Virus record (IMG/VR): IMGVR_UViG_3300045789_000579
Location: 1-38,801 of that record
Reading direction: 5' to 3' (one strand)
DNA length: 38,801 bases
Source: a virus
Shown here: in pieces, positions 17,667-24,019 of the stretch
How positions within the stretch are numbered: the stretch's first letter is position 1
How the letters are laid out: each line of letters starts with the position of its first letter
Program-made: the position numbers and the translations under genes
Notes under the pieces: model-generated
Seen by the model: only the letters and a program-made list of their open reading frames with translations
The model's database searches: none
Told to the model about the DNA's origin: nothing

Positions 17667-18059
17667 TTACACCTTAAAATTGTTGCTGCAACTTTTGCAT
17701 TTGTATTTTTGAATACCTGACTTGTCTTTGCCATTTTTGATAATCTTTGTCGTATGGCATTTAGGACAACTAGGATTTTTATCGTGATTCAGGTAAACTA
17801 TAAAATCGTTGACGATTTGATTTCTTGCACCACTGAACCCTTTGCCTCCACCTTTATTTAACGAGATTGCAGAGGAATTAGTCTTTTTTATTCTATTTTC
17901 AATACTTTCAATAAAAGCATCATCACATTCTATTTCGAAAGTCTCGTGGGTTTTATTATCTCTAGTTAGTTTGTATTTGATATTACTATGATCACAAATG
18001 GCAATTACCAACTTTCTAGAATAAGGCCATGCTGCTAATTTAAGTTTAATTGTTTTCAT
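17667..18059 (-). CDS. Zinc-ribbon protein with IS1 InsA-like C-terminus
   Basis: A 130-residue protein. The N-terminal 90 residues match no family I know. They include a glycine-rich patch (LNKGGGKGFSGARNQIV). The last 35 residues, CPKCHTTKIIKNGKDKSG then YKCKSCSNNF, have two CxxC pairs like the zinc ribbon at the start of IS1 InsA and related transposase proteins. This suggests DNA or RNA binding. No catalytic transposase follows and no terminal inverted repeats were noticed, so this is a phage gene using that domain rather than an insertion sequence. Confidence 0.6.
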   Translation of the reverse strand: MKTIKLKLAAWPYSRKLVIAICDHSNIKYKLTRDNKTHETFEIECDDAFIESIENRIKKTNSSAISLNKGGGKGFSGARNQIVNDFIVYLNHDKNPSCPKCHTTKIIKNGKDKSGIQKYKCKSCSNNFKV

Positions 18060-18063
18060 TTTA

Positions 18064-18234
18064 TTATCCGTTTAGGTTGTTTAGAAGCCCTTCCCAGTGA
18101 GCATTAACACGATCGATAGTACTATCTTGGACACTAAGCGAATGAATGACATCACCGCCCAAAGTGAACACGTATCTGTTGTTTGCTACATAAAGAACCA
18201 CCGCACCTTTTTTTGTTTCTGCTAGTCTATTCAT
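18064..18234 (-). CDS. Small unknown protein (56 aa)
   Basis: A 56-residue protein (MNRLAETKKGAVVLYVANNR to LLNNLNG), or 62 residues if the upstream ATG at 18252 is used. Both ATGs are preceded by the same GGAAATAAA leader, so either could work. The predicted structure is a short helix, a beta hairpin (VVLYVANNRYVFTL) and a helix. No family was recognised. It is the first gene after an internal promoter (18287-18315) and before the zinc-ribbon gene. Confidence 0.5.
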   Translation of the reverse strand: MNRLAETKKGAVVLYVANNRYVFTLGGDVIHSLSVQDSTIDRVNAHWEGLLNNLNG

Positions 18235-18286
18235 TTTATTTCCTTTTATCATTTTATTTCCTCAACAGTGCTGCTGAAGTGGGTCC

Positions 18287-18326
18287 AATGTACACTACTA
18301 TTTATACTATGTAAAACTTATTTTAC
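18287..18326 (-). promoter_or_regulatory. Early-type promoter with palindromic operator
   Basis: On the minus strand a -35 box TTTACA (18315-18310) and a -10-like TACATT (18292-18287) are 17 bases apart. The -35 overlaps the 16-base palindrome GTAAAA-N4-TTTTAC at 18311-18326. The same palindrome-over-35 layout recurs at 27744 and 35361. It would drive the small gene at 18234 through the SNF2 helicase. Confidence 0.55.
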
Positions 18327-18327
18327 T

Positions 18328-18606
18328 CTATTTTGAAATAAGATCATCTATTAGCTGTTTACCACATTCAACAGAATCTACTACGTAAACCCTAAAGCCT
18401 TCGTCTTCTATTCTAGACATAACCTTATATTGAAGTTTTGTAGGGACTTTGCCAGGGGCTTTGAACTCTATGAACATCATCACGCCCTGCCTGATGAAGA
18501 TCCTATCAGGAACCCCTCGGTTATTAGGAGAGACGAATTTGTAAGCTAGCCATTGGTTTTGTTTGGCATACGCACAAACTCTTTTCTCAATTTCAGATTC
18601 TCTCAT
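18328..18606 (-). CDS. VRR-NUC nuclease
   Basis: A 92-residue protein matching the stand-alone VRR-NUC domain of the PD-(D/E)XK superfamily. It has an N-terminal helix with ESEIE, then NNRGVPDRIFI containing the catalytic aspartate, and MFIEFKAPG with the E-x-K pair. VRR-NUC proteins cut flaps or Holliday-type junctions and in phages commonly partner an SNF2 helicase, which is encoded just downstream here. The start overlaps the deaminase gene by 14 bases. Confidence 0.85.
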   Translation of the reverse strand: MRESEIEKRVCAYAKQNQWLAYKFVSPNNRGVPDRIFIRQGVMMFIEFKAPGKVPTKLQYKVMSRIEDEGFRVYVVDSVECGKQLIDDLISK

Positions 18607-19024
18607 GTATACACACTATTCCTAATTTCCTTAGTAACTCTATACCCGACGTGTCGACGTATTCATCAGAATAGAACACTTCTTTGCAACTCGTATTCGC
18701 AATTAACTTGGCGCATGTTATACATGGAGAGGTTGTGCAATAAATAGTATCAATATCCATAACGTCATCACATTGCAATAACGCATTCTGTTCAGCATGA
18801 GTAGCCATACACGAATCTAATCCTTTGGAGCTTTGTCCGCTTTGCCCTCCGCAAGGAGTATCGGTGCAATGCTTAAAGCCTCTAGGAACGCCGTTATACC
18901 CGGTTGCTTTTATATGGCCATACTTATTGATGATCACGCAACCTACTTCCCTCCTAGGGCAAGTCGCCCTAGTAGCGACTAACGAGGCTATTTTTAAAAA
19001 GTATATATACTTCGGCTCTCTCAT
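18593..19024 (-). CDS. dCMP deaminase
   Basis: A 143-residue zinc deaminase. The catalytic HAE is at residues 76-78 and the zinc-binding PCITC at 100-104. The preceding CPRREVGCVIIN and TGYNGVPRG are typical of dCMP deaminases, and extra cysteines near 53-72 resemble those of T4-type enzymes. It converts dCMP to dUMP, the substrate for thymidylate synthases and dUMP hydroxymethylases, and might also deaminate 5-hydroxymethyl-dCMP. It overlaps the pyrophosphorylase-like gene stop (ATGA), placing it in the base-modification operon. Confidence 0.9.
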   Translation of the reverse strand: MREPKYIYFLKIASLVATRATCPRREVGCVIINKYGHIKATGYNGVPRGFKHCTDTPCGGQSGQSSKGLDSCMATHAEQNALLQCDDVMDIDTIYCTTSPCITCAKLIANTSCKEVFYSDEYVDTSGIELLRKLGIVCIHERI

Positions 19025-20142
19025 AAAAAATTACCCGTTTTGACCATTTGCTTATAGTCATTTATTGTTATTCCTGATTGATCTAGGATTTTAGTATCTG
19101 ATGGATGGCCACTGCCATTGAATGTGTCGACTAGCCCTAGCTCTAACATAGGCTTTTGCCTACCGAAAGGATGGTCTTTGATGCCGTGGCTTGACCAGAC
19201 AGTATCTAAGTCTAAATGCGAATAATCTAGTTTGGGATTTATGTAGTTCTCAATCCACCTGATAGCGTCGCACGCTACATCTTCGGCATTGTAGGCAAGC
19301 ATGCCTGTGTCTTTGCTTATTTTTTCCATGACGGAATCTAAAAAATCCATTTGAGACTTAGCTTTAGGCCTATCTGCTAGGAAGTTTAAGCATTCCGTTG
19401 CGTTTTTTCCATAAAAGAAAGGCGAAGATACTTCGACTAGATCAGGGAAAAAATCAGCAATGTCGGCAAGTGTTGCCGCGTATTGGAACCTAAACACTCG
19501 GAAACCTCTATCCTTGTTGTATTTCTCAAGCCAAGACATCATGGATCTGAAATCTAATTTCTTATTAGATATATGAGAAGCAAAACGACGAACTAGATCA
19601 GGTAAGACTTCGCACATAAACCAATCACCTCCTCTGATATAATCACCTTCAGGCTTAGGGAACGGGGCTATCTGATACCCTGAAGATGTGAATTTCGGAC
19701 CTTTATGGTTCCTGATCACATTGGCCATGTCATCAATAGAATGACATTCGTTAAAATATAAAAGAACAGAGTTATGGTACCCCGACATACGCGATGCATA
19801 GTTGATTCCGGATCCTGTCAAGCGATGGACAAAAAAAGTATACAACCACTCCTCTAATGACCAAAAAGATGTATCAAACCTGGTGACAACTGCCGATCTA
19901 ATGGCACTCATTTTATGTGCATACGGGTGATTTTTTTCAGAGTATCTAATATCTAAAAGCAATTGAGTAAATCCAGCGTATTTTCTTTCAACGACATCGT
20001 ATAATCTTACATTTTTTATAAGATCATCATCAAAAGGAGTTTCGCTATATGGAATATCTCCTAGATTACAATTATAGTGTTGCCATTTGGACATTTCGTA
20101 ATAACGTAAGAACTCATCATAATATTTTGTAGTATTAGGCAT
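19021..20142 (-). CDS. Alpha-glutamyl/putrescinyl-thymine pyrophosphorylase-like protein
   Basis: A 373-residue protein starting MPNTTKYYDEF. The ATG at 20142 has a GGAGG site 9 bases upstream. Key stretches are WLYTFFVHRLTGSGINYA (residues 100-116) and TSSGYQIAPFPK (152-163). These resemble by eye the phage aGPT-PPlase2 family, which derives from helix-hairpin-helix DNA glycosylase-like proteins and replaces the pyrophosphate of 5-pyrophosphoryloxymethyl-uracil in DNA with an amino acid or polyamine. The surrounding hydroxymethylase, kinase and PLP-like genes support this. No database search was possible; a DNA glycosylase-like protein of other function is the alternative. Confidence 0.6.
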   Translation of the reverse strand: MPNTTKYYDEFLRYYEMSKWQHYNCNLGDIPYSETPFDDDLIKNVRLYDVVERKYAGFTQLLLDIRYSEKNHPYAHKMSAIRSAVVTRFDTSFWSLEEWLYTFFVHRLTGSGINYASRMSGYHNSVLLYFNECHSIDDMANVIRNHKGPKFTSSGYQIAPFPKPEGDYIRGGDWFMCEVLPDLVRRFASHISNKKLDFRSMMSWLEKYNKDRGFRVFRFQYAATLADIADFFPDLVEVSSPFFYGKNATECLNFLADRPKAKSQMDFLDSVMEKISKDTGMLAYNAEDVACDAIRWIENYINPKLDYSHLDLDTVWSSHGIKDHPFGRQKPMLELGLVDTFNGSGHPSDTKILDQSGITINDYKQMVKTGNFL

Positions 20143-21046
20143 GGTCAAATGCCTCCAAGTCACCCCACTCTCTGACGGCGTCAACGGCTTCCCATCCGTC
20201 CAAACCTACTAATCTAGATTCTATTTGGTGATCACTACCGACATTAATAAATATTGCCCCAGGAGCGCCTTCGTCGATGAATCTCTTATAGGCTTTGGCG
20301 TCATATGTAGAAGTTGTCAGGAACTCAGGTATGAAATCAGAATGTTTATAAAACGATTTATGATAAGTCACCACATCAGCATCGCCTTTTTCACCGTCTT
20401 TAATATTTCTAGCTACAGCTACGCCGACAGCCTTAGCTCCAGGCCAACCTAATTGCAATGCCCTTATCATCGTTCCTGTCGATACAGCACAATAGAATTC
20501 TGAAGGTTCACCATGCATCACAGTATGGTCTTCACACATATTGACAAGCCCTGCTGTAACTATAGGGGTATCTGCGAGCCCGAACGGTAAGGCAATGCCG
20601 TCGAACCTTTTTGCCCATTTCCTTATCCACGCATTCAGTGTTGTCATTGCTGGAATTTTAGCAAATCTAAGATCGCACCCATACGCTTTAACAACAGATT
20701 GATGAGCAGTTACTTGCTTAGACGCCGCAGCGAAAAACACTGTTTTCTTATCGTACATTTCTGACAACATCGCTATTGCCTCTGCAGCATGGCCTACCCT
20801 TGGAGCGGCATAACCTAATAGCTCACTGTCTATTGTTGCTATTAATTTCTCAGCGCCATACGCCTTAAGGCCGCACGGGCCTTTAGCAAAGTCTAATATG
20901 AAAATGTCACCTCTCTCAGGGGATGGATAAAAAGCCGGGGCAGGCAATTTTGATCTAAAACTACCATAAAGCTTTAAGTAGTATTCCTTAGAATCGCCAT
21001 CAAGGCATTTATCCTTATTTCGATTACTTTCTGTTATCTGATACAT
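20135..21046 (-). CDS. PLP-dependent enzyme, fold-type II (ACC deaminase/cysteine synthase-like)
   Basis: A 303-residue protein from the ATG at 21046. A likely PLP-binding lysine lies in KGPCGLKAYGAEKL (K61). The glycine-rich phosphate-binding loop is probably VSTGTMIRALQLG (188-200), followed by AVGVAV, as in D-cysteine desulfhydrase and ACC deaminase relatives. The segment VFFAAASKQVTAHQ corresponds to the substrate-loop region. In hypermodified-thymidine phages PLP enzymes process the amino acid attached to the base, for example by decarboxylation. Its position between the pyrophosphorylase-like and SGNH-like genes fits that role. The family call is moderately sure and the reaction is inferred. 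Confidence 0.5.
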   Translation of the reverse strand: MYQITESNRNKDKCLDGDSKEYYLKLYGSFRSKLPAPAFYPSPERGDIFILDFAKGPCGLKAYGAEKLIATIDSELLGYAAPRVGHAAEAIAMLSEMYDKKTVFFAAASKQVTAHQSVVKAYGCDLRFAKIPAMTTLNAWIRKWAKRFDGIALPFGLADTPIVTAGLVNMCEDHTVMHGEPSEFYCAVSTGTMIRALQLGWPGAKAVGVAVARNIKDGEKGDADVVTYHKSFYKHSDFIPEFLTTSTYDAKAYKRFIDEGAPGAIFINVGSDHQIESRLVGLDGWEAVDAVREWGDLEAFDHA

Positions 21047-21048
21047 GA

Positions 21049-22032
21049 TCACCACCCAATAATAGAGTTATAATTTTTCGGAGCAATATGTACTGAGCTG
21101 GACAATTCCATAATTTCTTTGGCATATTCTTCGCCTCCCATCATGTACCAATGCGATGGAGGGATTACGACATCGAAATCACAACAGTATGACATCAATC
21201 TATCTATAAATCTCATTGTGAAATCTAATCTCTCAGATCTAGATCCATTGAAGTTTGCGCCTTTATATTGGCCTGTTTTCGGTAGTTTTCTTTCTTCGTG
21301 TTCTACCGGCACAGGGGCGCATGGCGATATTTTTATTCCTAAAGACTGCTGAGCTGAAATTATTTGCTCTGCATAAGCTTTAGACAAGCTTTCGATATAG
21401 TCGTCCTTGCCGTAAGAATGGAACCTTATATCTATAGAGCCTAGACATAGAGTTACGTCGCCATATTTTTGTGCATTGTTATCTATAATAAAATCATGAA
21501 GGCTAGCATATAGAGCCGAATATAAAGTTTTGCCGTTTATCTTTTTGATTGCCTGCCTACTTGTCGAATAGGCGACGCTATGGCTGTCGCCAAGGATAAC
21601 ACTATCTAATCCTATATCATCCATCGTCAAGGTAGTGGCAGAAGATAAGCACGAATCAAGACTGTTTAAAAAATCAAAATCTACTAATTTAGAAGTTGTT
21701 TTTGCCCCTAATCTTTTTTCTATTTGATCGACATAATTTGCTTCGTTCATAGGTATATCTAACGAGAAAAGTTTAGATCCTTTAGACACCTCGTTCATTA
21801 TCTCTTTGCACCTATTTACGCAGTCGTCGTTAAAGCCGCCGAACAGGTTCATTGGCCCTGAAAAATTAACCCCATGGTCAATATAGATATTGCCAAATCG
21901 GGATATAGAATCGCCTTTAGTGGCTATTTTTGCACCTAACCTCTGTGACCAAGCCTCTGACCAACCTCTGACATGAGATTTGTCAGATTTAGGAATCGGT
22001 GTAAATGGGTTTGTAATCATATGCCCTCCCAT
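21049..22032 (-). CDS. SGNH/GDSL-hydrolase-like protein in the modification operon
   Basis: A 327-residue protein. The ATG at 22032 has GGAGG 6 bases upstream, and MITNPF at 22020 is a second possibility. The N-terminal 140 residues are of unknown type. VILGDSHSVAY (146-156) is an SGNH block I with the nucleophilic serine. LCLGSIDIRFH (195-205) resembles the GEIDCR-type block, and SSVHIAP near residue 315 could supply the catalytic histidine. SGNH enzymes hydrolyse or transfer acyl groups. Lying between the hydroxymethylase and PLP-like genes with minimal spacing, it may act on the modified base or its precursor. This is inference. Confidence 0.5.
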   Translation of the reverse strand: MGGHMITNPFTPIPKSDKSHVRGWSEAWSQRLGAKIATKGDSISRFGNIYIDHGVNFSGPMNLFGGFNDDCVNRCKEIMNEVSKGSKLFSLDIPMNEANYVDQIEKRLGAKTTSKLVDFDFLNSLDSCLSSATTLTMDDIGLDSVILGDSHSVAYSTSRQAIKKINGKTLYSALYASLHDFIIDNNAQKYGDVTLCLGSIDIRFHSYGKDDYIESLSKAYAEQIISAQQSLGIKISPCAPVPVEHEERKLPKTGQYKGANFNGSRSERLDFTMRFIDRLMSYCCDFDVVIPPSHWYMMGGEEYAKEIMELSSSVHIAPKNYNSIIGW

Positions 22033-22033
22033 T

Positions 22034-22693
22034 TCAATCCTCCAATAAGTGAAAGTGCCTAGGATATACATGTAAGGACGCTGCGTTCCAATACATGTTA
22101 CCTTTGGTCAAGTTAGGGTACATGCCTTTTAATTCATCTAATGCCTTATTGAATACAACGTCATGCCAGTATTTGTCATTCTTATATCCAAATACAGCAT
22201 CGTTAGACCGCATGTAGACAATATAGTTTAATTTTCCATTGCGTATCATTAATTGAACAGCGTATGTACACATAAAGTCCTTCATCCCGTCGACAAATGC
22301 GTCTTTATGCATAGTAGGCCGAATATAGATCATCGCCGACTGGCGACTACCAATATCTTCAGCAAGGCAGTTTATTGCTTCTTGGTATTGGTAAAAGTTT
22401 TCTTTTGAAAAAATGCACCAACCGTAATTTGAATTGATCATCCCATGTTTACTAGACACTTGCTCCCAAATTTTAGGTGTTTTACACGACATGTCGAAGA
22501 CATCCAAGCTCATAGAGTTGTACCATTCAACTTCGCATTCGGCATATTCACTGTTGACTGTTCCGAATATGCTCGGCTCATCTGCTATAAATGCAGCATT
22601 GACTATCTCATAAGTATCGTTATTTGCTTTATCACCTAGCCGGTAAAGGGTTTTTAAATGGTCCCTAACGTCAGAGACATTATGTGTAATCAT
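22034..22693 (-). CDS. Thymidylate synthase-like dUMP/dCMP hydroxymethylase
   Basis: A 219-residue protein with a thymidylate synthase fold. IWEQVSSKHGMINSNYGW precedes SRQSAMIYIRP. The catalytic cysteine is C142 in DFMCT. MRSNDAVFGYKND matches the RSxDxFLGxPFN motif, and SLHVYPRHF matches DxHIYxNH. Divergence from ordinary ThyA and the presence of ThyX in the same genome suggest it makes 5-hydroxymethyl-dUMP (or -dCMP) from formaldehyde carried by tetrahydrofolate. By ungapped alignment, Asp173 occupies the position of the uracil-selecting asparagine (E. coli Asn177), leaving substrate choice open. It overlaps the kinase gene by 4 bases. Confidence 0.75.
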   Translation of the reverse strand: MITHNVSDVRDHLKTLYRLGDKANNDTYEIVNAAFIADEPSIFGTVNSEYAECEVEWYNSMSLDVFDMSCKTPKIWEQVSSKHGMINSNYGWCIFSKENFYQYQEAINCLAEDIGSRQSAMIYIRPTMHKDAFVDGMKDFMCTYAVQLMIRNGKLNYIVYMRSNDAVFGYKNDKYWHDVVFNKALDELKGMYPNLTKGNMYWNAASLHVYPRHFHLLED

Positions 22694-23181
22694 GTTTGAT
22701 CCCCCCTTAAACAGATTACTAACGACTTAATGATATTTAAAAATCTGTCTTTAGTTGTATTATTAGGAACAGTGTAATGGCAGTCGGATTCTGTTATTTC
22801 AAATGACGAGAAAGATTCTAATGGGATCCTGTTAGAAGCGTCTACCCATATTATTTTATCGAATAAGTGTTTGCTCGCTTCAAATTCTGTTTTAGATCTC
22901 ATTCCGCAATAAATATCATTTTCAGATAAAATAGCTTTAGATAACCGACTCTCATCACCTTCATTAAATTTTCTTATCAAGTTAAACCATTCTTCGCGAC
23001 GGTTAACTCTATCGTCGAAACACTCCTGCTCAGATGTATAATCACTACCTATCGCCGGCATGATTATATTTTTCAAACAATATTCAGACGATGACGTAAA
23101 TTTGAATGAGTAATTATCCCTCAATACTTCACACAAAGTGTCTTTGCCGTGTCTCGCATGGCCCAATACTAGGAGTTTCAT
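22690..23181 (-). CDS. P-loop nucleotide kinase (dNMP / 5-hmdU kinase-like)
   Basis: A 163-residue protein with the Walker A loop GHARHGKDT (residues 7-15). A downstream segment DRVNRREEWFNLIRKFN and then IYCGMRSKTEFEA and DKIIWVDASNR are typical of phage deoxynucleotide kinase-like proteins. It could raise 5-hydroxymethyl-dUMP toward the triphosphate, or phosphorylate 5-hydroxymethyl-uracil within DNA as the step before amino-acid transfer. At 163 residues it lacks the extra helical domain expected of full 5-hmdU DNA kinases. It overlaps both neighbours by 4 bases. Confidence 0.65.
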   Translation of the reverse strand: MKLLVLGHARHGKDTLCEVLRDNYSFKFTSSSEYCLKNIIMPAIGSDYTSEQECFDDRVNRREEWFNLIRKFNEGDESRLSKAILSENDIYCGMRSKTEFEASKHLFDKIIWVDASNRIPLESFSSFEITESDCHYTVPNNTTKDRFLNIIKSLVICLRGDQT

Positions 23182-23564
23182 TCTAATTCCTCAACAAGGT
23201 CAGATAATACAGGAGATTGCCAGCCTTTAGGCTTGACAAGATCTAAAGCAAAAGAATCCCTTTTCTTATTAGGTCCTATTTCTTTCATACAATTCGCTGC
23301 CATAACACGATTGAATCCTTGATTGAATACCTCAAGCATCCCTTGCCTTTCTGCAGTCCCTAGAGCAAATACGATCAGGTCGATCAATGCGTCTAACTCA
23401 TCTTCACGAGTTTCAGCATCGATATATTCATCGAGCTCTTCCTGCATTGCCATTATTCTGAATTCTTTTTCTTTTAGTGAAAAAGGAACTTCGTCACATG
23501 TGATCCCGAACTTAGTATGCATCTTTTTTATACGGCTTAAAATTTCTGGTAATTGGTGGCTCAT
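23178..23564 (-). CDS. MazG-like nucleotide pyrophosphohydrolase
   Basis: A 128-residue all-helical protein. MAMQEELDEYIDAETREDELDALIDLIVFALGTA contains the E-E-x-x-E and E/D-x-x-D metal-binding pattern of the MazG/phosphoribosyl-ATP pyrophosphohydrolase superfamily. It would cut a dNTP to dNMP plus pyrophosphate. At the head of the modification operon, dUTP or dCTP hydrolysis to feed dUMP or dCMP is plausible. The C-terminal segment KPKGWQSPVLSDLVEEL is typical of phage members. The start sits after a short leader and the stop overlaps the kinase start. Confidence 0.75.
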   Translation of the reverse strand: MSHQLPEILSRIKKMHTKFGITCDEVPFSLKEKEFRIMAMQEELDEYIDAETREDELDALIDLIVFALGTAERQGMLEVFNQGFNRVMAANCMKEIGPNKKRDSFALDLVKPKGWQSPVLSDLVEELE

Positions 23565-23583
23565 TTATTTCTCCCGGTTAAGT

Positions 23584-23754
23584 TTAATTAAATTCTTCTC
23601 TGGCAACATACTCCATGTGATTCTCACGCAGTGTTTCTGAATGCTTCCTATTAAGGGCGTTAGCTATGTCAATAGCTTTACCTCGGGTCTGGCCTATCAT
23701 TATTGTTTCTTTATAATTTGCCGGCCCGACTAATATCACGTTGAATATCCTCAT
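23584..23754 (-). CDS. Small unknown protein (56 aa)
   Basis: A complete small reading frame encoding MRIFNVILVGPANYKETI to MEYVAREEFN. The ATG overlaps the stop of the upstream gene (ATGA) and has GAGGA 5 bases upstream, so it is well supported as a gene despite its size. The composition is a beta strand, a helix with KAIDIANALNRK, and another short helix. No family was recognised. It lies inside the operon that starts at the promoter near 24010. Confidence 0.6.
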   Translation of the reverse strand: MRIFNVILVGPANYKETIMIGQTRGKAIDIANALNRKHSETLRENHMEYVAREEFN

Positions 23755-23957
23755 TGTGTTCCTCTGATCATCCTTAGAATTGTTTGCTCATGGGTTTCGC
23801 CTTGTTCCTTTAGTTTTTCTAGCCTGTCCAGTATGGCATCTTTTACCGATATGAGGATCTTACCGTCTTTTTCTTCTTCTTTTTTGAATACTCTTGGTGA
23901 TATTTTTTCAAGCTTTTTATATGTCAAAAAACTAACGTGTATCATTTTCATTTTTAA
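23751..23957 (-). CDS. Small charged protein, possibly ribbon-helix-helix
   Basis: About 68 residues from the ATG at 23957 (MKMIHVSFLTYKKLEK). Other ATGs lie at 23969, 23966 and 23951. A short strand is followed by lysine- and glutamate-rich helices (FKKEEEKDGKILISVKDAIL, then DRLEKLKEQGETHEQTILRMI). The strand-helix-helix pattern would suit a small ribbon-helix-helix DNA-binding protein, but no diagnostic motif is seen. It is the first gene after the predicted promoter at 23984-24012 and so heads the base-modification operon, a common place for an autoregulator. Confidence 0.5.
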   Translation of the reverse strand, partial: LKMKMIHVSFLTYKKLEKISPRVFKKEEEKDGKILISVKDAILDRLEKLKEQGETHEQTILRMIRGTQ

Positions 23958-23983
23958 TCCTTTCATCATTATATTTCAATAAG

Positions 23984-24012
23984 ATTATAAATTAAATATT
24001 AGATATTGTAAA
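23984..24012 (-). promoter_or_regulatory. Promoter of the base-modification operon
   Basis: On the minus strand the -35 box is TTTACA (24012-24007) and the -10 box TATAAT (23989-23984), with the ideal 17-base spacing. The sequence covering the -35 (about 24008-24025) is a degenerate version of the GTAAAA-N4-TTTTAC operator seen at other early promoters. Transcription would run through the small proteins, MazG-like, kinase, hydroxymethylase, SGNH-like, PLP-like, pyrophosphorylase-like, deaminase and VRR-NUC genes. Confidence 0.65.
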
Positions 24013-24019
24013 TTATATT

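Noticed and set aside
17667-18059. IS1-like insertion sequence
   Set aside because: Only the zinc-ribbon part resembles InsA. There is no InsB-type catalytic protein, and I noticed no terminal inverted repeats or target duplication.
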